Assembly (NCBI GenBank): GCA_013912105.1
Contig: JACERY010000005.1
Coordinates: 1 to 64,000 of the forward strand
Source of the DNA: Acidimicrobiales bacterium
GTDB lineage: Bacteria; Actinomycetota; Acidimicrobiia; Acidimicrobiales; UBA8592
Direction: 5' to 3'
Length of the DNA stretch: 64,000 bases
The notes under the pieces were generated by a model, which was not told the origin of the DNA, did not search any database, and saw nothing but the letters and a program-made list of their open reading frames with translations. Shown piece by piece: positions 25,878 to 34,936 of this stretch (position 1 is its first letter; each line of letters starts with the position of its first letter). The translations under genes were made by a program, and so were the position numbers.

Positions 25878-27161
25878 GTGGTAGATGAGATAAAGGAAAC
25901 AGAGACTAGGAAACTTCGTATCGCTATGCTCGCGTATCGAGGAAAGCCACACGTCGGTGGCCAAGGGGTTTATGTACGCGAAATGAGCAAAGCTTTAGCT
26001 GAGCTTGGACATACTGTTGAAGTGTTCGGTGGGCCTCCCTACCCTGATCTTGACTCCAGTGTTCCGTTAAATAAATTTCCTAGCCTTGAAATCTTCAACG
26101 ACCACTTTCCTGGAAGAATTCCGGGATTTTGGGAAATTAAAGACATGCCTGATTTCGTAGAATTGTGCTCGTATATGACTGGGAATTTTTCTGAACCTCT
26201 CTCTTTTTCGCTACGTGCTTATAGGGCGCTTCGGGAAAGAGTAGATGAGTTTGATTTAGTGATTGATAACGGGTCATTGGCTTACGGTAATTTATTGATT
26301 CAGAAGAAACTTGAACTACCAATCCTTGGCGTGATTCATCACCCTATTACTGTTGACCGACAACTGGAGTTAGATAATGCGAGAACAATACTTGAACGTT
26401 TTGGAAAGAGAAGATGGTATGCGTTTACAAGGATGCAGACTCGTGTTTGTAAGAAAATTAAGCGAATAGTAACTGTTTCAGAGTCATCTCGTTCAGATAT
26501 TAGTAAGGACCATAAGGTTGATCTCGAAAAGATTCATGTTGTTCCAATAGGAATCGATACAGACTTTTTTGCGCCTCAACCTTCTATTGAGCGAATTCCT
26601 GGACGCATAGTCTCTACTGCAAGTGCTGATGTTCCGTTAAAGGGTCAAAAGTTTCTCTTAGAAGCTTTAGCTGAAGTTAGGGAAAAATTTCCTAATGTCC
26701 ATTTAGAACTAGTTGGTAAGCAACGAGAAGGAAGTACTACTGCAGATACTCTCGACAAATTAGGACTAAGCGATATCGTAAACTTTAATCAAGGTATCAG
26801 TTACGAGGAGTTGGTTAATTTACTTGCCTCGGCTTCTGTCGCGATCGTACCTTCTCTATACGAGGGGTTCTCAATCCCAGCGATTGAAGCTCTTTCTTGT
26901 GGAGCACCACTTATTGCTACCACAGGTGGGGCGTTACCTGAAGTAGCCGGACCGCACCTCGAAACTTGTCTCGCTGTACCACCAGGTGACAGCTCTGCTT
27001 TAGCAAGGCAAATTGAATTCGCATTTGAAAATACAGATATTTGTGAGCGAGTTGGTTTAGCCGGTCGACAGCGTGTGATTAAAAAATGGAGTTGGAAAGA
27101 ATCTGCTATGACTACTGCCAAACATTGCCATGACTTACTAGCTAATTGGATTGATGAATAG
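25878..27161 (+). CDS. Family 4 glycosyltransferase (GT-B)
   Basis: A 427-residue GT4-type transferase. The N-lobe is RIAMLAYRGKPHVGGQGVYV, the glycine-rich acceptor loop. The C-lobe carries DVPLKGQKFLLEAL and the nucleotide-sugar site PSLYEGFSIPAIEALSCGAP (E-x7-E). It probably transfers a sugar to a lipid or glycan at the cytoplasmic membrane face. The frame extends back to a TTG at 25821, but the GTG at 25878 has GAAGGA seven bases before it and is preferred. It is followed after 6 bp by a methyltransferase gene, then the toroid gene: a three-gene operon. Confidence 0.88.
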   Translation: MVDEIKETETRKLRIAMLAYRGKPHVGGQGVYVREMSKALAELGHTVEVFGGPPYPDLDSSVPLNKFPSLEIFNDHFPGRIPGFWEIKDMPDFVELCSYMTGNFSEPLSFSLRAYRALRERVDEFDLVIDNGSLAYGNLLIQKKLELPILGVIHHPITVDRQLELDNARTILERFGKRRWYAFTRMQTRVCKKIKRIVTVSESSRSDISKDHKVDLEKIHVVPIGIDTDFFAPQPSIERIPGRIVSTASADVPLKGQKFLLEALAEVREKFPNVHLELVGKQREGSTTADTLDKLGLSDIVNFNQGISYEELVNLLASASVAIVPSLYEGFSIPAIEALSCGAPLIATTGGALPEVAGPHLETCLAVPPGDSSALARQIEFAFENTDICERVGLAGRQRVIKKWSWKESAMTTAKHCHDLLANWIDE

Positions 27162-27167
27162 AACGTT

Positions 27168-27893
27168 ATGTTGACAGTTGATTATGACAGATTAATAGTC
27201 GAAGAAGGGCATGCAGTTCTTGATCTTGGCTGTGGCTTTGGCCGCCATGCGTACGAATCTCTTAGACGAGGAGCTACGGTTACCGCTTGCGATATGGCTC
27301 TTCCAGAGTTACAAGAAGTTCGGGCTACATATGCTGCAATGATTCAGGCAAATGAGATACCCTCGTCAGCTACCGCATTTGCTTGCGCAGGAGATGCAAC
27401 TCAATTGCCTTTCAACGACTGCTCGTTTGACAAGATTATCGCTAGCGAAGTTTTGGAACACATTCACGACGATGATGAAGCACTAAGAGAATTATTTAGG
27501 GTACTAAAACCTGGAGGAACGATTGCAATCACTGTGCCTGCATATTTTCCAGAGCGAATCTGTTGGGCGTTATCAGATGAATACCATGCCCCAATAGAGG
27601 TAGGTGGTCACGTTCGTATTTATAAAAGAAGCAAGTTGGAGTTAAAAATGAAAACGACAGGTTTCAAACCGGTTGATTACCATCGCGCTCATGCTCTTCA
27701 TTCACCTTATTGGTGGTTGAAATGTGCTGTGGGTCCGAAGAATGATAAGAATCCGTTTGTAAAGGCATACTTACGGTTTCTCACTTGGGATATTGTGAAA
27801 CAACCTCTGCTTACAAGAATTTTGGAAAAATTACTTCAACCCGTTTTAGGCAAGAGTGCAATCATCTATGCTCAAAAGGCTGCTACTGCTTAA
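27168..27893 (+). CDS. Class I SAM-dependent methyltransferase
   Basis: A 241-residue methyltransferase. Motif I is VLDLGCGFGRHAYESL; DATQLPFNDCSFDKIIASEV and VLEHIHDDDEALRELFRVLK with PGGTIAITVPAY complete the Rossmann core. It follows the GT4 gene by 6 bp. A substrate within the same glycan or lipid pathway is likely but not shown. Confidence 0.85.
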   Translation: MLTVDYDRLIVEEGHAVLDLGCGFGRHAYESLRRGATVTACDMALPELQEVRATYAAMIQANEIPSSATAFACAGDATQLPFNDCSFDKIIASEVLEHIHDDDEALRELFRVLKPGGTIAITVPAYFPERICWALSDEYHAPIEVGGHVRIYKRSKLELKMKTTGFKPVDYHRAHALHSPYWWLKCAVGPKNDKNPFVKAYLRFLTWDIVKQPLLTRILEKLLQPVLGKSAIIYAQKAATA

Positions 27894-27906
27894 CCAAGGA
27901 TTCAAA

Positions 27907-28935
27907 TTGCCCCCGAAACCCCTAATGGAAATCATGGATCACGCTGCTATACGGCAAACAGGTGAATCAATTGCTGAATGGCAATTGCCATCGGGGATGA
28001 TCCCTTGGTTTCCGAATGGACACGCTGATCCTTGGAATCATATTGAAGCTGCAATGGCTTTAGATATAGCTGGTCTCTCAAATGAAGCATCCCGAGCATA
28101 CCAATGGTTAGAAAAAATCCAATTACCTAATGGCTCTTGGCATAATTACTATCTTGAATCAGGTATTGAGCAAGACAAGATTGATTCAAACTGCGTTGCT
28201 TATATTGCAACCGGAGTCCTTCATAGCTATCTAATATCAAAAGATTCTGGGTTTTTGGAAACAATGTGGAAAGTAGTTGAGCCAGCCATTGATTTTGTGA
28301 TTGACATGCAAACCGAAAGAGGAGAAATCATTTGGGCTTGCCATTCTGATGGAACGCCATGGTCATATGCGTTGCTAACAGGTTCTTCTAGTATTTCCCA
28401 TTCTTTGCGTGCTGCTATAGCTATAGCTAAAGAACTGGGTTTTGAGAAACCTGAATGGGAACACGCATGTCAAAAGTTAATAAATGTTATCCAAACAGTT
28501 CCAGGTGCATTCGCTCCAAAAGAACGATGGGCAATGGACTGGTACTACCCAGTTTTGGCTGGTGTCTTGACAGGAGATACAGGAGAAAAACACCTTAACG
28601 AGAAGAAAACGATTTTTGAGATCGAAGGTAAAGGGATCCGCTGTGTTTCTGATCGCCCTTGGGTAACAACCGCAGAGACATGTGAATGTGCAATGGCTTA
28701 CCTAGTTGTCGGAAATGCTGATCATGCTATTTCGTTATTTTCTCAAATTCAGGATTACCGTAATGAAGATGGGCGATATTTAACAGGAATGGTTTATCCC
28801 GATTATGTGCCTTTCCCTGAGGACGAACACTCGACGTATTCTGCTGCTGCGGTGCTAATTGCTGCTGATTCGTTAATGGGACTAACTGATGCTTCCCCGA
28901 TTTTTAGGGAACACGATTTCTTACCGATTCTCTAA
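27907..28935 (+). CDS. Alpha/alpha-toroid protein (prenyltransferase/cyclase-like or glycosidase-like)
   Basis: About 342 residues rich in Trp and Gly-Asn turns, with repeats such as LPSGMIPWFPNGHADPWNH, YQWLEKIQLPNGSWHNYY and the late FPEDEHSTYSAAAVLIAAD. The pattern fits alpha/alpha toroids seen in prenyltransferase/squalene-cyclase-like proteins and six-hairpin glycosidases. No DxDD or zinc set is evident, so function is open. Start choices: TTG at 27907 with AAGGA six bases upstream, ATG at 27868 or GTG at 27856; the last two overlap the methyltransferase. The context (GT4, methyltransferase) suggests a cell-surface glycan or lipid pathway. Confidence 0.6.
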   Translation: MPPKPLMEIMDHAAIRQTGESIAEWQLPSGMIPWFPNGHADPWNHIEAAMALDIAGLSNEASRAYQWLEKIQLPNGSWHNYYLESGIEQDKIDSNCVAYIATGVLHSYLISKDSGFLETMWKVVEPAIDFVIDMQTERGEIIWACHSDGTPWSYALLTGSSSISHSLRAAIAIAKELGFEKPEWEHACQKLINVIQTVPGAFAPKERWAMDWYYPVLAGVLTGDTGEKHLNEKKTIFEIEGKGIRCVSDRPWVTTAETCECAMAYLVVGNADHAISLFSQIQDYRNEDGRYLTGMVYPDYVPFPEDEHSTYSAAAVLIAADSLMGLTDASPIFREHDFLPIL

Positions 28936-28944
28936 TTGAATTTG

Positions 28945-29394
28945 CTACGGTCGTTCTCTGAGTGTTTTTAAAGCATCATCGGCATGCGTCATCATATTTG
29001 TTTCACTCTTAATTATCTGGAGAATTGTACTGTCAGAATCTATAACAAAAGTCATTCGTCGATTACCAAATGGTCCAAACCTCTTTGCCCCTAAGAGCGT
29101 AGCAATTTTCTGTTCGGGGTCAGATAATAAAGGAAAACCTAGTTGGTTCTTGTCATCAAATTTTTTCTGCTGATCAACCTGATCAGAGCTTATCCCGACT
29201 CGTTGAGCACCTAATTCTGAAAATTCAGTACCCAAATCACGGAAATGGCAACTTTCTTTTGTTCAGCCAGGGGTCATTGCTTTTGGATAGAAGAAAAGGA
29301 CTACTGGACCGACTTCAAGGAGTGAAGAAAGTGAAATCATTTCACCATTTTGGTTTTCAGCTTGAAAATCTGGGACTGAATTACCTATCTTCAT
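28945..29394 (-). CDS. BCP-type peroxiredoxin with in-frame TGA (predicted selenoprotein)
   Basis: Read from ATG 29394, the frame runs MKIGNSVPDFQAENQNGE through FFYPKAMTPG, then TGA (codon 44, 29265-29263), then TKESCHFRDLG to the stop at 28945. The TGA sits exactly where BCP/PrxQ proteins have the peroxidatic Cys (TPGCTxExCxFRD). Cys49 is the resolving Cys five residues on. Everything before and after is intact family sequence in one frame, ending in GPFGNRRMTFVIDSDSTIL. Total 149 codons plus stop, normal for BCP. This predicts selenocysteine at 44 and a thiol peroxidase reducing H2O2 or alkyl hydroperoxides. A good AGGAAAG ribosome site precedes the ATG. A SECIS-like hairpin follows. The alternative is a nonsense mutation or sequencing error. 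No sel genes are in the window. Confidence 0.85.
29227..29253 (-). other. SECIS-like hairpin downstream of the TGA
   Basis: On the minus strand, 9 nt after the TGA, a 27-nt segment folds as AGU/ACU, a UG/GU internal loop, CCA/UGG, a UU/UU internal loop and UC/GA around an apical CGU. Bacterial SECIS elements lie within the coding region just after the UGA and have a small apical loop with an early G; this fits. The stem is weak and hand-folded. Confidence 0.5.
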
Positions 29395-29441
29395 ACGTTT
29401 CTTTCCTGTCGATTTTTCTACTCTAGTTTAAACTAATGGAT

Positions 29442-30065
29442 TTAAGAAATTCGCTGAAGAATCCTTAATGAACCCTCGACGTTTATTTCTTTCCATTCTC
29501 CGCTCTCCATTGCTGGAAGATAAATGCACTCATAGGGTGGCCGGCCGCCGTCATTTCTGTTTGGGAAAACATCATGAATAGCGAGAATGCCACCGTGTTG
29601 CACTTTTGGTACCCACCCGGCATAGTCTGCTTTCGCTGGGTCTTCACCGTGGCCACCATCTATGAAGAGGAGAGCTAATGGCGTCTGCCAGTGAGACGCT
29701 ATAGTTTGCGACTGGCCAACGAGAGCTACCACTGTGTTCTCAAGCTCTGCATCATGTATCGTTTTCCTAAAAATAGGCAGCGTGTCCATCTTTCCTGTAC
29801 TCGGGTCAACGAGGTCAGGTTCATGATGTTCCCAACCAACCTGATTTTCTTCTGAACCTCTATGGTGATCTAACGCATAAAGGATCTTTCCAATTTTGTG
29901 TGCTGCGAATCCGAGGTAAATAGCAGACTTCCCGCAGTAACTTCCCACTTCCAAGAACGGTCCAGGTATCAAGACGTTAATTGCAGTTTGGTAAAGGGCT
30001 TCGCCTTCGTTGTTAGGAAGGAAACCTCGAGCAGATCTCGCTATGTTAATTTGGTCTTGATTCAT
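29442..30065 (-). CDS. Class I methyltransferase (Methyltransf_24 type)
   Basis: A 207-residue protein with GPFLEVGSYCGKSAIYLGFA (motif I), a YALDHHRGSEENQ loop and PLALLFIDGGHGEDPAKADY, AGWVPKVQHGGILAIHDVFP. These match the O-methyltransferase-like Methyltransf_24 family found in sugar or glycan clusters. It is 47 bp upstream of the Sec-peroxiredoxin on the same strand. Substrate unknown. Confidence 0.75.
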   Translation of the reverse strand: MNQDQINIARSARGFLPNNEGEALYQTAINVLIPGPFLEVGSYCGKSAIYLGFAAHKIGKILYALDHHRGSEENQVGWEHHEPDLVDPSTGKMDTLPIFRKTIHDAELENTVVALVGQSQTIASHWQTPLALLFIDGGHGEDPAKADYAGWVPKVQHGGILAIHDVFPNRNDGGRPPYECIYLPAMESGEWKEINVEGSLRILQRIS

Positions 30066-30112
30066 AAGTAATGATTTATCCTAGTGGTGATAACACTAAT
30101 GCTTATTATTTA

Positions 30113-30532
30113 TTATTCTGCTTCTGAGAAAATGTATCTATCAAGTATAAAATATTTTGCTATCCAGAGAATTGTGTAGCCAGTTGCATTAGCCATATTA
30201 ATAGCTATCCAGTGGTTCCATTCTGAATTAGCAATCAGAACGAAGCATGTAGAGAGTGCAAGTCCGAGAAACGCTATGACCCAGTATGGAAGTATTTCGT
30301 TTCTAAAACTGTGGTTACGCACTCGTTTCCAAACCCATAGTCGGTTTAGTAAATAGTTTGGAATAGTCGATATTGTCACTGCCAGTACATTGCTTGTAAA
30401 AGCACTTAAATCAAGAACCACAAAGAAAAGGAATAGAAGAATTTGGCCAACTGGTGCTGTCAAAACAGAGACAGAAATGTATCGTATTTTTTTTCTTAAT
30501 TCGTTTTTTGTTGGCACAATAAAGTTAGTCAA
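30113..30532 (-). CDS. GtrA-family membrane protein
   Basis: A 139-residue protein with four transmembrane helices (starting about residues 20, 42, 80 and 108) and the GtrA hallmark STIPNYLLNRLWVWKR. GtrA proteins are thought to move polyprenyl-linked sugars across the membrane. The start is TTG at 30532, overlapping the GNAT gene end by 8 bp; a later in-frame GTG is possible. It supports a glycan role for the neighbouring genes. Confidence 0.8.
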   Translation of the reverse strand: MTNFIVPTKNELRKKIRYISVSVLTAPVGQILLFLFFVVLDLSAFTSNVLAVTISTIPNYLLNRLWVWKRVRNHSFRNEILPYWVIAFLGLALSTCFVLIANSEWNHWIAINMANATGYTILWIAKYFILDRYIFSEAE

Positions 30533-30959
30533 ATGTAAAACGATAAATATTTGTTTCTCGTTTTACAAAACCGAGGTTCTGATACAACCGGTTTGCTGCT
30601 TCTCGCGATGGGCGAGATGTTAACTCGACTGTCTTAGCACCGGCTTTTTCAGCAATAGTTAAAGCCTTTTGATTTAATTTCTTTCCAATCCCTTTTCCTT
30701 GCGATTCACTGTCAACGATAACGTCCTCAATCCATGCTCTAAGTCCTGTTGGTATTCGAAAGAGAACTAGTGTCATAGTTCCGACTATTTGGTCATCTTT
30801 GTTCGTTGCAATAAGAACGGTCGTTATATCGGAATTAATCATCCGTTCTAATTCTTGTTTCGTTGGCGGACGACTTGATTGTGATAGTTGGGGTATTAGC
30901 TTTTCGTAAGCAGCGACAAGTTTATCTGTTGCTTCTTCTGCTATTTGGATCTTCGCCAT
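30525..30959 (-). CDS. GNAT-family N-acetyltransferase
   Basis: A 144-residue GCN5-like acetyltransferase. The acetyl-CoA motif is AWIEDVIVDSESQGKGIGKK, with the later ELTSRPSREAANRLYQNLGF. The fold is standard with no extra domain. Substrate unknown. It overlaps the gtrA-like gene by 8 bp and ends the plus/minus boundary before the PAC2 gene. Confidence 0.85.
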   Translation of the reverse strand: MAKIQIAEEATDKLVAAYEKLIPQLSQSSRPPTKQELERMINSDITTVLIATNKDDQIVGTMTLVLFRIPTGLRAWIEDVIVDSESQGKGIGKKLNQKALTIAEKAGAKTVELTSRPSREAANRLYQNLGFVKRETNIYRFTFD

Positions 30960-31038
30960 AAATTTATCGTACCTTTCCTTGATAGTAATTTATTGCTGGG
31001 ATGTGAAGTAGTCGTATGAGGTGAAATTTAAGCGAACT

Positions 31039-31893
31039 ATGATTAATGTCGTTCTAATGACGAGTATAGAAAATCTTAGGGATCAAAATCCTGAAATTAA
31101 AAACCCAATATTGATAGCAGCTTTCGCTGGCTGGAATGATGCTGGTGGTGCTGCAACTTGGGCTGTCCGCCATCTTGTTGAGAAAACGGAAGCGGAAGAC
31201 TTTTTTTCTCTGGATGCAGAGCTATTCTATGATTTTTCTTCAGAACGACCTTTAGTGAAGTTAAATAATGATTCAAGGTTTTTAGTCTGGCCGGAGAATA
31301 CTTTTCATATCTCAGAATCTAACTCTTTAATTCTCCTAAATGGAACTGAGCCACAGTTGAAATGGAAAACATTTAGTGACCAAGTTATGACCGTTGCGAA
31401 TGAGTTGGATGTCTCGCTAGTGATAACATTAGGTTCACTCTTAGCTGAAGTTCCTCATTCCCGTCCGGTCCTCATTCATGGAGTGAGTGAAGATGATGAG
31501 ATGAATGAAAAATTTGATCTTCAGCGTTCTTCCTACGAGGGACCTACTGGAATTGTTGGAGTTCTAAATCAGGTAGCTTCAGTTAGTGACATTCCGAATA
31601 TCTCTTTGTGGGCTACTGTCCCGAATTATGTTGCTGGAGCAGAATCTCCAAAGGCAGCTTTAGCTTTAATTGAAAAAGTTCTTGAAGTGGTTCCTTTGGC
31701 CATACATACAACTGACCTTGAAATAGCTTCAGCTGCTTATGAAAGACAAATTAATCAAATTGTTGAAGGGGACGAAGAAACGTCTAATTATGTTGATGCT
31801 TTAGAAGATAGTTTTGATGCTGGGGATTATGATCAAATGGATCCCAATGATTTTGTGGAAGAAGTTGAGAAATTTTTACGGGAGCAAGAGTAA
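31039..31893 (+). CDS. PAC2-family protein
   Basis: About 284 residues of the PAC2 fold: ILIAAFAGWNDAGGAATWAV at the N-terminus, LLNGTEPQLKW, VITLGSLLAEVPHSRP, SSYEGPTGIVGVLN and WATVPNYVAGAESPKAAL. PAC2 proteins relate to proteasome assembly chaperones and are common in actinobacteria, usually near proteasome genes, though none are in this window. An acidic C-terminal tail follows. Start options are GTG 31021, ATG 31039 and ATG 31057; none has a clear ribosome site. Confidence 0.8.
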   Translation: MINVVLMTSIENLRDQNPEIKNPILIAAFAGWNDAGGAATWAVRHLVEKTEAEDFFSLDAELFYDFSSERPLVKLNNDSRFLVWPENTFHISESNSLILLNGTEPQLKWKTFSDQVMTVANELDVSLVITLGSLLAEVPHSRPVLIHGVSEDDEMNEKFDLQRSSYEGPTGIVGVLNQVASVSDIPNISLWATVPNYVAGAESPKAALALIEKVLEVVPLAIHTTDLEIASAAYERQINQIVEGDEETSNYVDALEDSFDAGDYDQMDPNDFVEEVEKFLREQE

Positions 31894-31908
31894 GTAATTT
31901 ACTTCCTC

Positions 31909-32586
31909 CTAGTCACCTTTATCCTCTGATTTCCAGGATGGGCGGCGTGGTTCATCAAATTGAACTTCAATAGGTTCATTTCTAATGGCAGAAAAAGCAT
32001 GATCTACCCACGTACCTGCCCCAGCTAAAGGTTGAGGCATTCTATCTTGTGAAAAGAAACCGACATCATCACATTCTAAGGGGTGAGGTTTGAGTGTCCC
32101 GCCGACTACTTTGCATTGAAAGACTATCGAATACAATGGCATTCTTGTAAATTTGGCTCGGACTCCGTCAAGAATAGAGATGATTCTTGTGGCTTCTACT
32201 TCCATTCCTGTTTCTTCTAGGACTTCCTTTTCTGCTATTTCTGCTGCTGAGTAACCAACATCAGCGAAACCCGTTGGGAATAACCATACGCCTGAGTCTG
32301 ATCTTTGTATGAGGAGCATTTCACCGTTTTCGTTACCTACAACAGCTCCGATAGCAACTTTTGGAGTGACATAACCGGGAACTCCTTTCCCAACTTCTTT
32401 CATCCATTCAACAATTTTTTCGCTGCTTTCGCCGGTATCTGAAATGCTTGAGTGTATGTCCGCAGCTACATGTAAGACCTCTTCATACCGTTCGCGTTCA
32501 TACAAGTTCTCTGTGAAAGCTAAGCCTGTGCGCGCAATCCCTGATAGCGCTTCACTCCATCGAATTAGGTCTTGTTCGTCAGTCAT
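31909..32586 (-). CDS. NUDIX hydrolase with N-terminal helical domain
   Basis: A 225-residue protein. Residues 1-65 are helical (Nudix_N-like: LSGIARTGLAFTENLYERER). The NUDIX fold follows with VAIGAVVGNENGEMLLIQRS and the box GFADVGYSAAEIAEKEVLEE. The first box Glu is Tyr and the usual Arg is Lys, while the core EVLEETG is intact. This pattern resembles a known subgroup with an N-terminal domain acting on nucleoside diphosphate derivatives. The start ATG at 32586 overlaps glnD by 8 bp. Confidence 0.82.
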   Translation of the reverse strand: MTDEQDLIRWSEALSGIARTGLAFTENLYERERYEEVLHVAADIHSSISDTGESSEKIVEWMKEVGKGVPGYVTPKVAIGAVVGNENGEMLLIQRSDSGVWLFPTGFADVGYSAAEIAEKEVLEETGMEVEATRIISILDGVRAKFTRMPLYSIVFQCKVVGGTLKPHPLECDDVGFFSQDRMPQPLAGAGTWVDHAFSAIRNEPIEVQFDEPRRPSWKSEDKGD

Positions 32587-34897
32587 TTCTTTCCTTAGCC
32601 ATTACTGTTGATGTTTCGATCGCATGTTTCAGAGCCTCTTTAACTTCATTGGCATGTGCAATGTCATTGATTTTTTTACCTTCGTTATCTAAAACATAGA
32701 ACGAATCGACAACATCTGCTCCTAATGTTTGAACCTTTGCGCTTAGGATACTTAAATCAAGAGAGCTCAGGGCGCGAGTGATTTGATACAGCAACCCCAT
32801 CCCATTTGGGGCAGAAACTTCTATGACAGTTGCAGTAGATGAAGTTTCGTTGTCTATTTTTACGTCTGTTCCCACTACTCTGTCAGGATATTTTTGCTCT
32901 AGTTGCATTGAATAAGTTCTCATTCGTTCAGAAAGTCTCGCAGCTATTGCTATACGGCCCCTGACAGAATCTTGCACAAAGACACAAACTGAATCCCAAT
33001 CAATTTCTCGAGTTGTGCTTGGGGCGACTCGAAATACAGCTAAAACCATGCCATATTCCGTGTGCGCAACAGCTTCAAGGACGTCAAGACCACATAAAGA
33101 GAGTGCTCCAGCAACTCGCCCAAAAACACCAGGTCGATCTATTTCCATAATTGTGAGTCGGTCCCTTTTACCTTCAACCTTTATCACACCTCTTCGCATC
33201 ATTTGCATTTGTTCATTAGCCGGAAATGCTCTTTCCATGATGCTGCCATCACCACCTTTTAGGTACGCTGAAGTTCTATTCGCTAAATCTTCAACTAGTC
33301 CAGCTTTCCATGAACTCCATGCGGCTGGTCCAGTAGCAATTGAATCAGCTTCTGTTAAGGCATGCAGAAGTTCAACAGTTGTAATTGACTTAAGCGAATT
33401 CCCGACTGTCTGAATAGTATCGAAGTCATCCAAATCTCTTCGAGTAGCTATATCTGGAAGCAGTAAGTGATGTTCACACATTTTAATTAAGGTTTCAACA
33501 TCAACTGCAGAGAATCCCATACGAGTGCCAATTGTCTGAATCAACTTAATACCAATTTCTGTATGATCCCCTGGTAAAGGTTTTCCAATGTCATGAAGAA
33601 GAGCCCCGATGACAAGTAAATCTGGGCGTTCCACTCGGTCCGCTAGTTTGGCAGCTTCTGCCGCTGTTTCTAGTAGGTGACGGTCTACCGTGAACCGATG
33701 ATACGCGTTACGTTGCGGTTTACTTCTCGCTGGTTCCCATTCTGGAAGAAAAGGAACGAATAAATCTAATTGATCTAAAGTTTCGATTACTGGAATTGCA
33801 TCATGACCGGTTAAGAGAAGGTCAACAAATAAACTTCTGATTTCACTTGTCCATGGTTCCGGTATGTCTAATTCTGTTTGTCTCAGTTTGCTTATAAGTT
33901 CAGGATTGAAACGTTCTTTGTTTTTTGCGGTCCGCAATGCAACACGTAAAACTTTTTCTGCCGATAGGTCTGATTCATTGTCAAATGTTTTTGACATAGG
34001 TTTTCTTTTTCTAGTGATTGTGTCACCGACTTTTTTACTAAAATTCCATAATCTAAATAAACCTGCATTTTGGATTACATAACAGAGTTCATCAATGTTC
34101 CAAGCAATACGACGAGCTGATGACGCAACATCTGCCATTAAGAAATCAGCGTCCTCATATCCAAGTGCTTCGGATACTGCATCTTGTTGCTCCAATAACA
34201 ATTTATTACTTGCTCGGTTTGATTTTCTGTGCAGCTCAACACGTGCACGAAGAATAACTTCATAACATTCAAGTAATTGGTGGTGTTCAACTTCAAGTGG
34301 TCCTTGACCACTTAGATTTGCCCAACCCATAGCATGGACATCTCGTAGCCCTCCTCGTCCTTCTTTAAGCTCAGGTTCAAGCATGAAAGCTACTTCTCCC
34401 TTTGCTCGGTGACGCTGTTGAATGGAGGTTGCTAGCTTCGGTAACCAATTTCTTGCTTTATTTTTCCATTGTGACAAAGCTAGTGAACTTAATTCATCTG
34501 CTAATTCTTTTGAACCACCAATATGGCGGCATGAGAGTAATGAAGTTGCTGTGTCAAGATCTGATGATGCTAAGTCAAGTGTTTCATCTAATGTCCGAAC
34601 AGAGTGACCTAGTTTCTCTCCGTGATCCCATATCGGGTACCAGAGACCCTCTGCGACGGTATCAATATCGTTTGCATTTTTATGCAACAAGAGGATATCA
34701 AGATCTGAAAGCGGAGAAAGGTCTCTACGGCCGTAACCACCAACTGCGATAAGAGCGACATCTGTTCTTTCGCCGACGACTTTTGTGAATAAGTCATTTA
34801 ACCATTGATCTGTAGTGTCACTGAGTTGGAGAGTAAATTCTGATCCGCGTAACCTTTGGTCTCCTAAAAGTTTCTTTCTCTCAGTAACTATTGACAT
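32579..34897 (-). CDS. glnD: [Protein-PII] uridylyltransferase / UMP-removing enzyme
   Basis: A 772-residue nitrogen sensor. The nucleotidyltransferase motif is VGGYGRRDLSPLSDLDILLL. The central HD domain shows GALLHDIGKPLPGDHTEIG, and two C-terminal ACT domains include RPGVFGRVAGALSLCGLDVL and GMGLLYQITRALSSLDLSIL. It uridylylates or deuridylylates PII in response to glutamine. The frame opens at GTG 34915, but the ATG at 34897 has GGTGA five bases upstream. amt lies directly upstream. No PII gene is between them. Confidence 0.93.
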   Translation of the reverse strand: MSIVTERKKLLGDQRLRGSEFTLQLSDTTDQWLNDLFTKVVGERTDVALIAVGGYGRRDLSPLSDLDILLLHKNANDIDTVAEGLWYPIWDHGEKLGHSVRTLDETLDLASSDLDTATSLLSCRHIGGSKELADELSSLALSQWKNKARNWLPKLATSIQQRHRAKGEVAFMLEPELKEGRGGLRDVHAMGWANLSGQGPLEVEHHQLLECYEVILRARVELHRKSNRASNKLLLEQQDAVSEALGYEDADFLMADVASSARRIAWNIDELCYVIQNAGLFRLWNFSKKVGDTITRKRKPMSKTFDNESDLSAEKVLRVALRTAKNKERFNPELISKLRQTELDIPEPWTSEIRSLFVDLLLTGHDAIPVIETLDQLDLFVPFLPEWEPARSKPQRNAYHRFTVDRHLLETAAEAAKLADRVERPDLLVIGALLHDIGKPLPGDHTEIGIKLIQTIGTRMGFSAVDVETLIKMCEHHLLLPDIATRRDLDDFDTIQTVGNSLKSITTVELLHALTEADSIATGPAAWSSWKAGLVEDLANRTSAYLKGGDGSIMERAFPANEQMQMMRRGVIKVEGKRDRLTIMEIDRPGVFGRVAGALSLCGLDVLEAVAHTEYGMVLAVFRVAPSTTREIDWDSVCVFVQDSVRGRIAIAARLSERMRTYSMQLEQKYPDRVVGTDVKIDNETSSTATVIEVSAPNGMGLLYQITRALSSLDLSILSAKVQTLGADVVDSFYVLDNEGKKINDIAHANEVKEALKHAIETSTVMAKERND

Positions 34898-34936
34898 GCT
34901 TTCACCGTATTGCACTTAACCCAATTTGGGAACACT

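Noticed and set aside
28945..29235. A 96-codon protein starting at TTG 29235 as a complete gene
   Set aside because: It lacks the catalytic half of a peroxiredoxin; the frame continues upstream through a single TGA with intact family sequence to ATG 29394.
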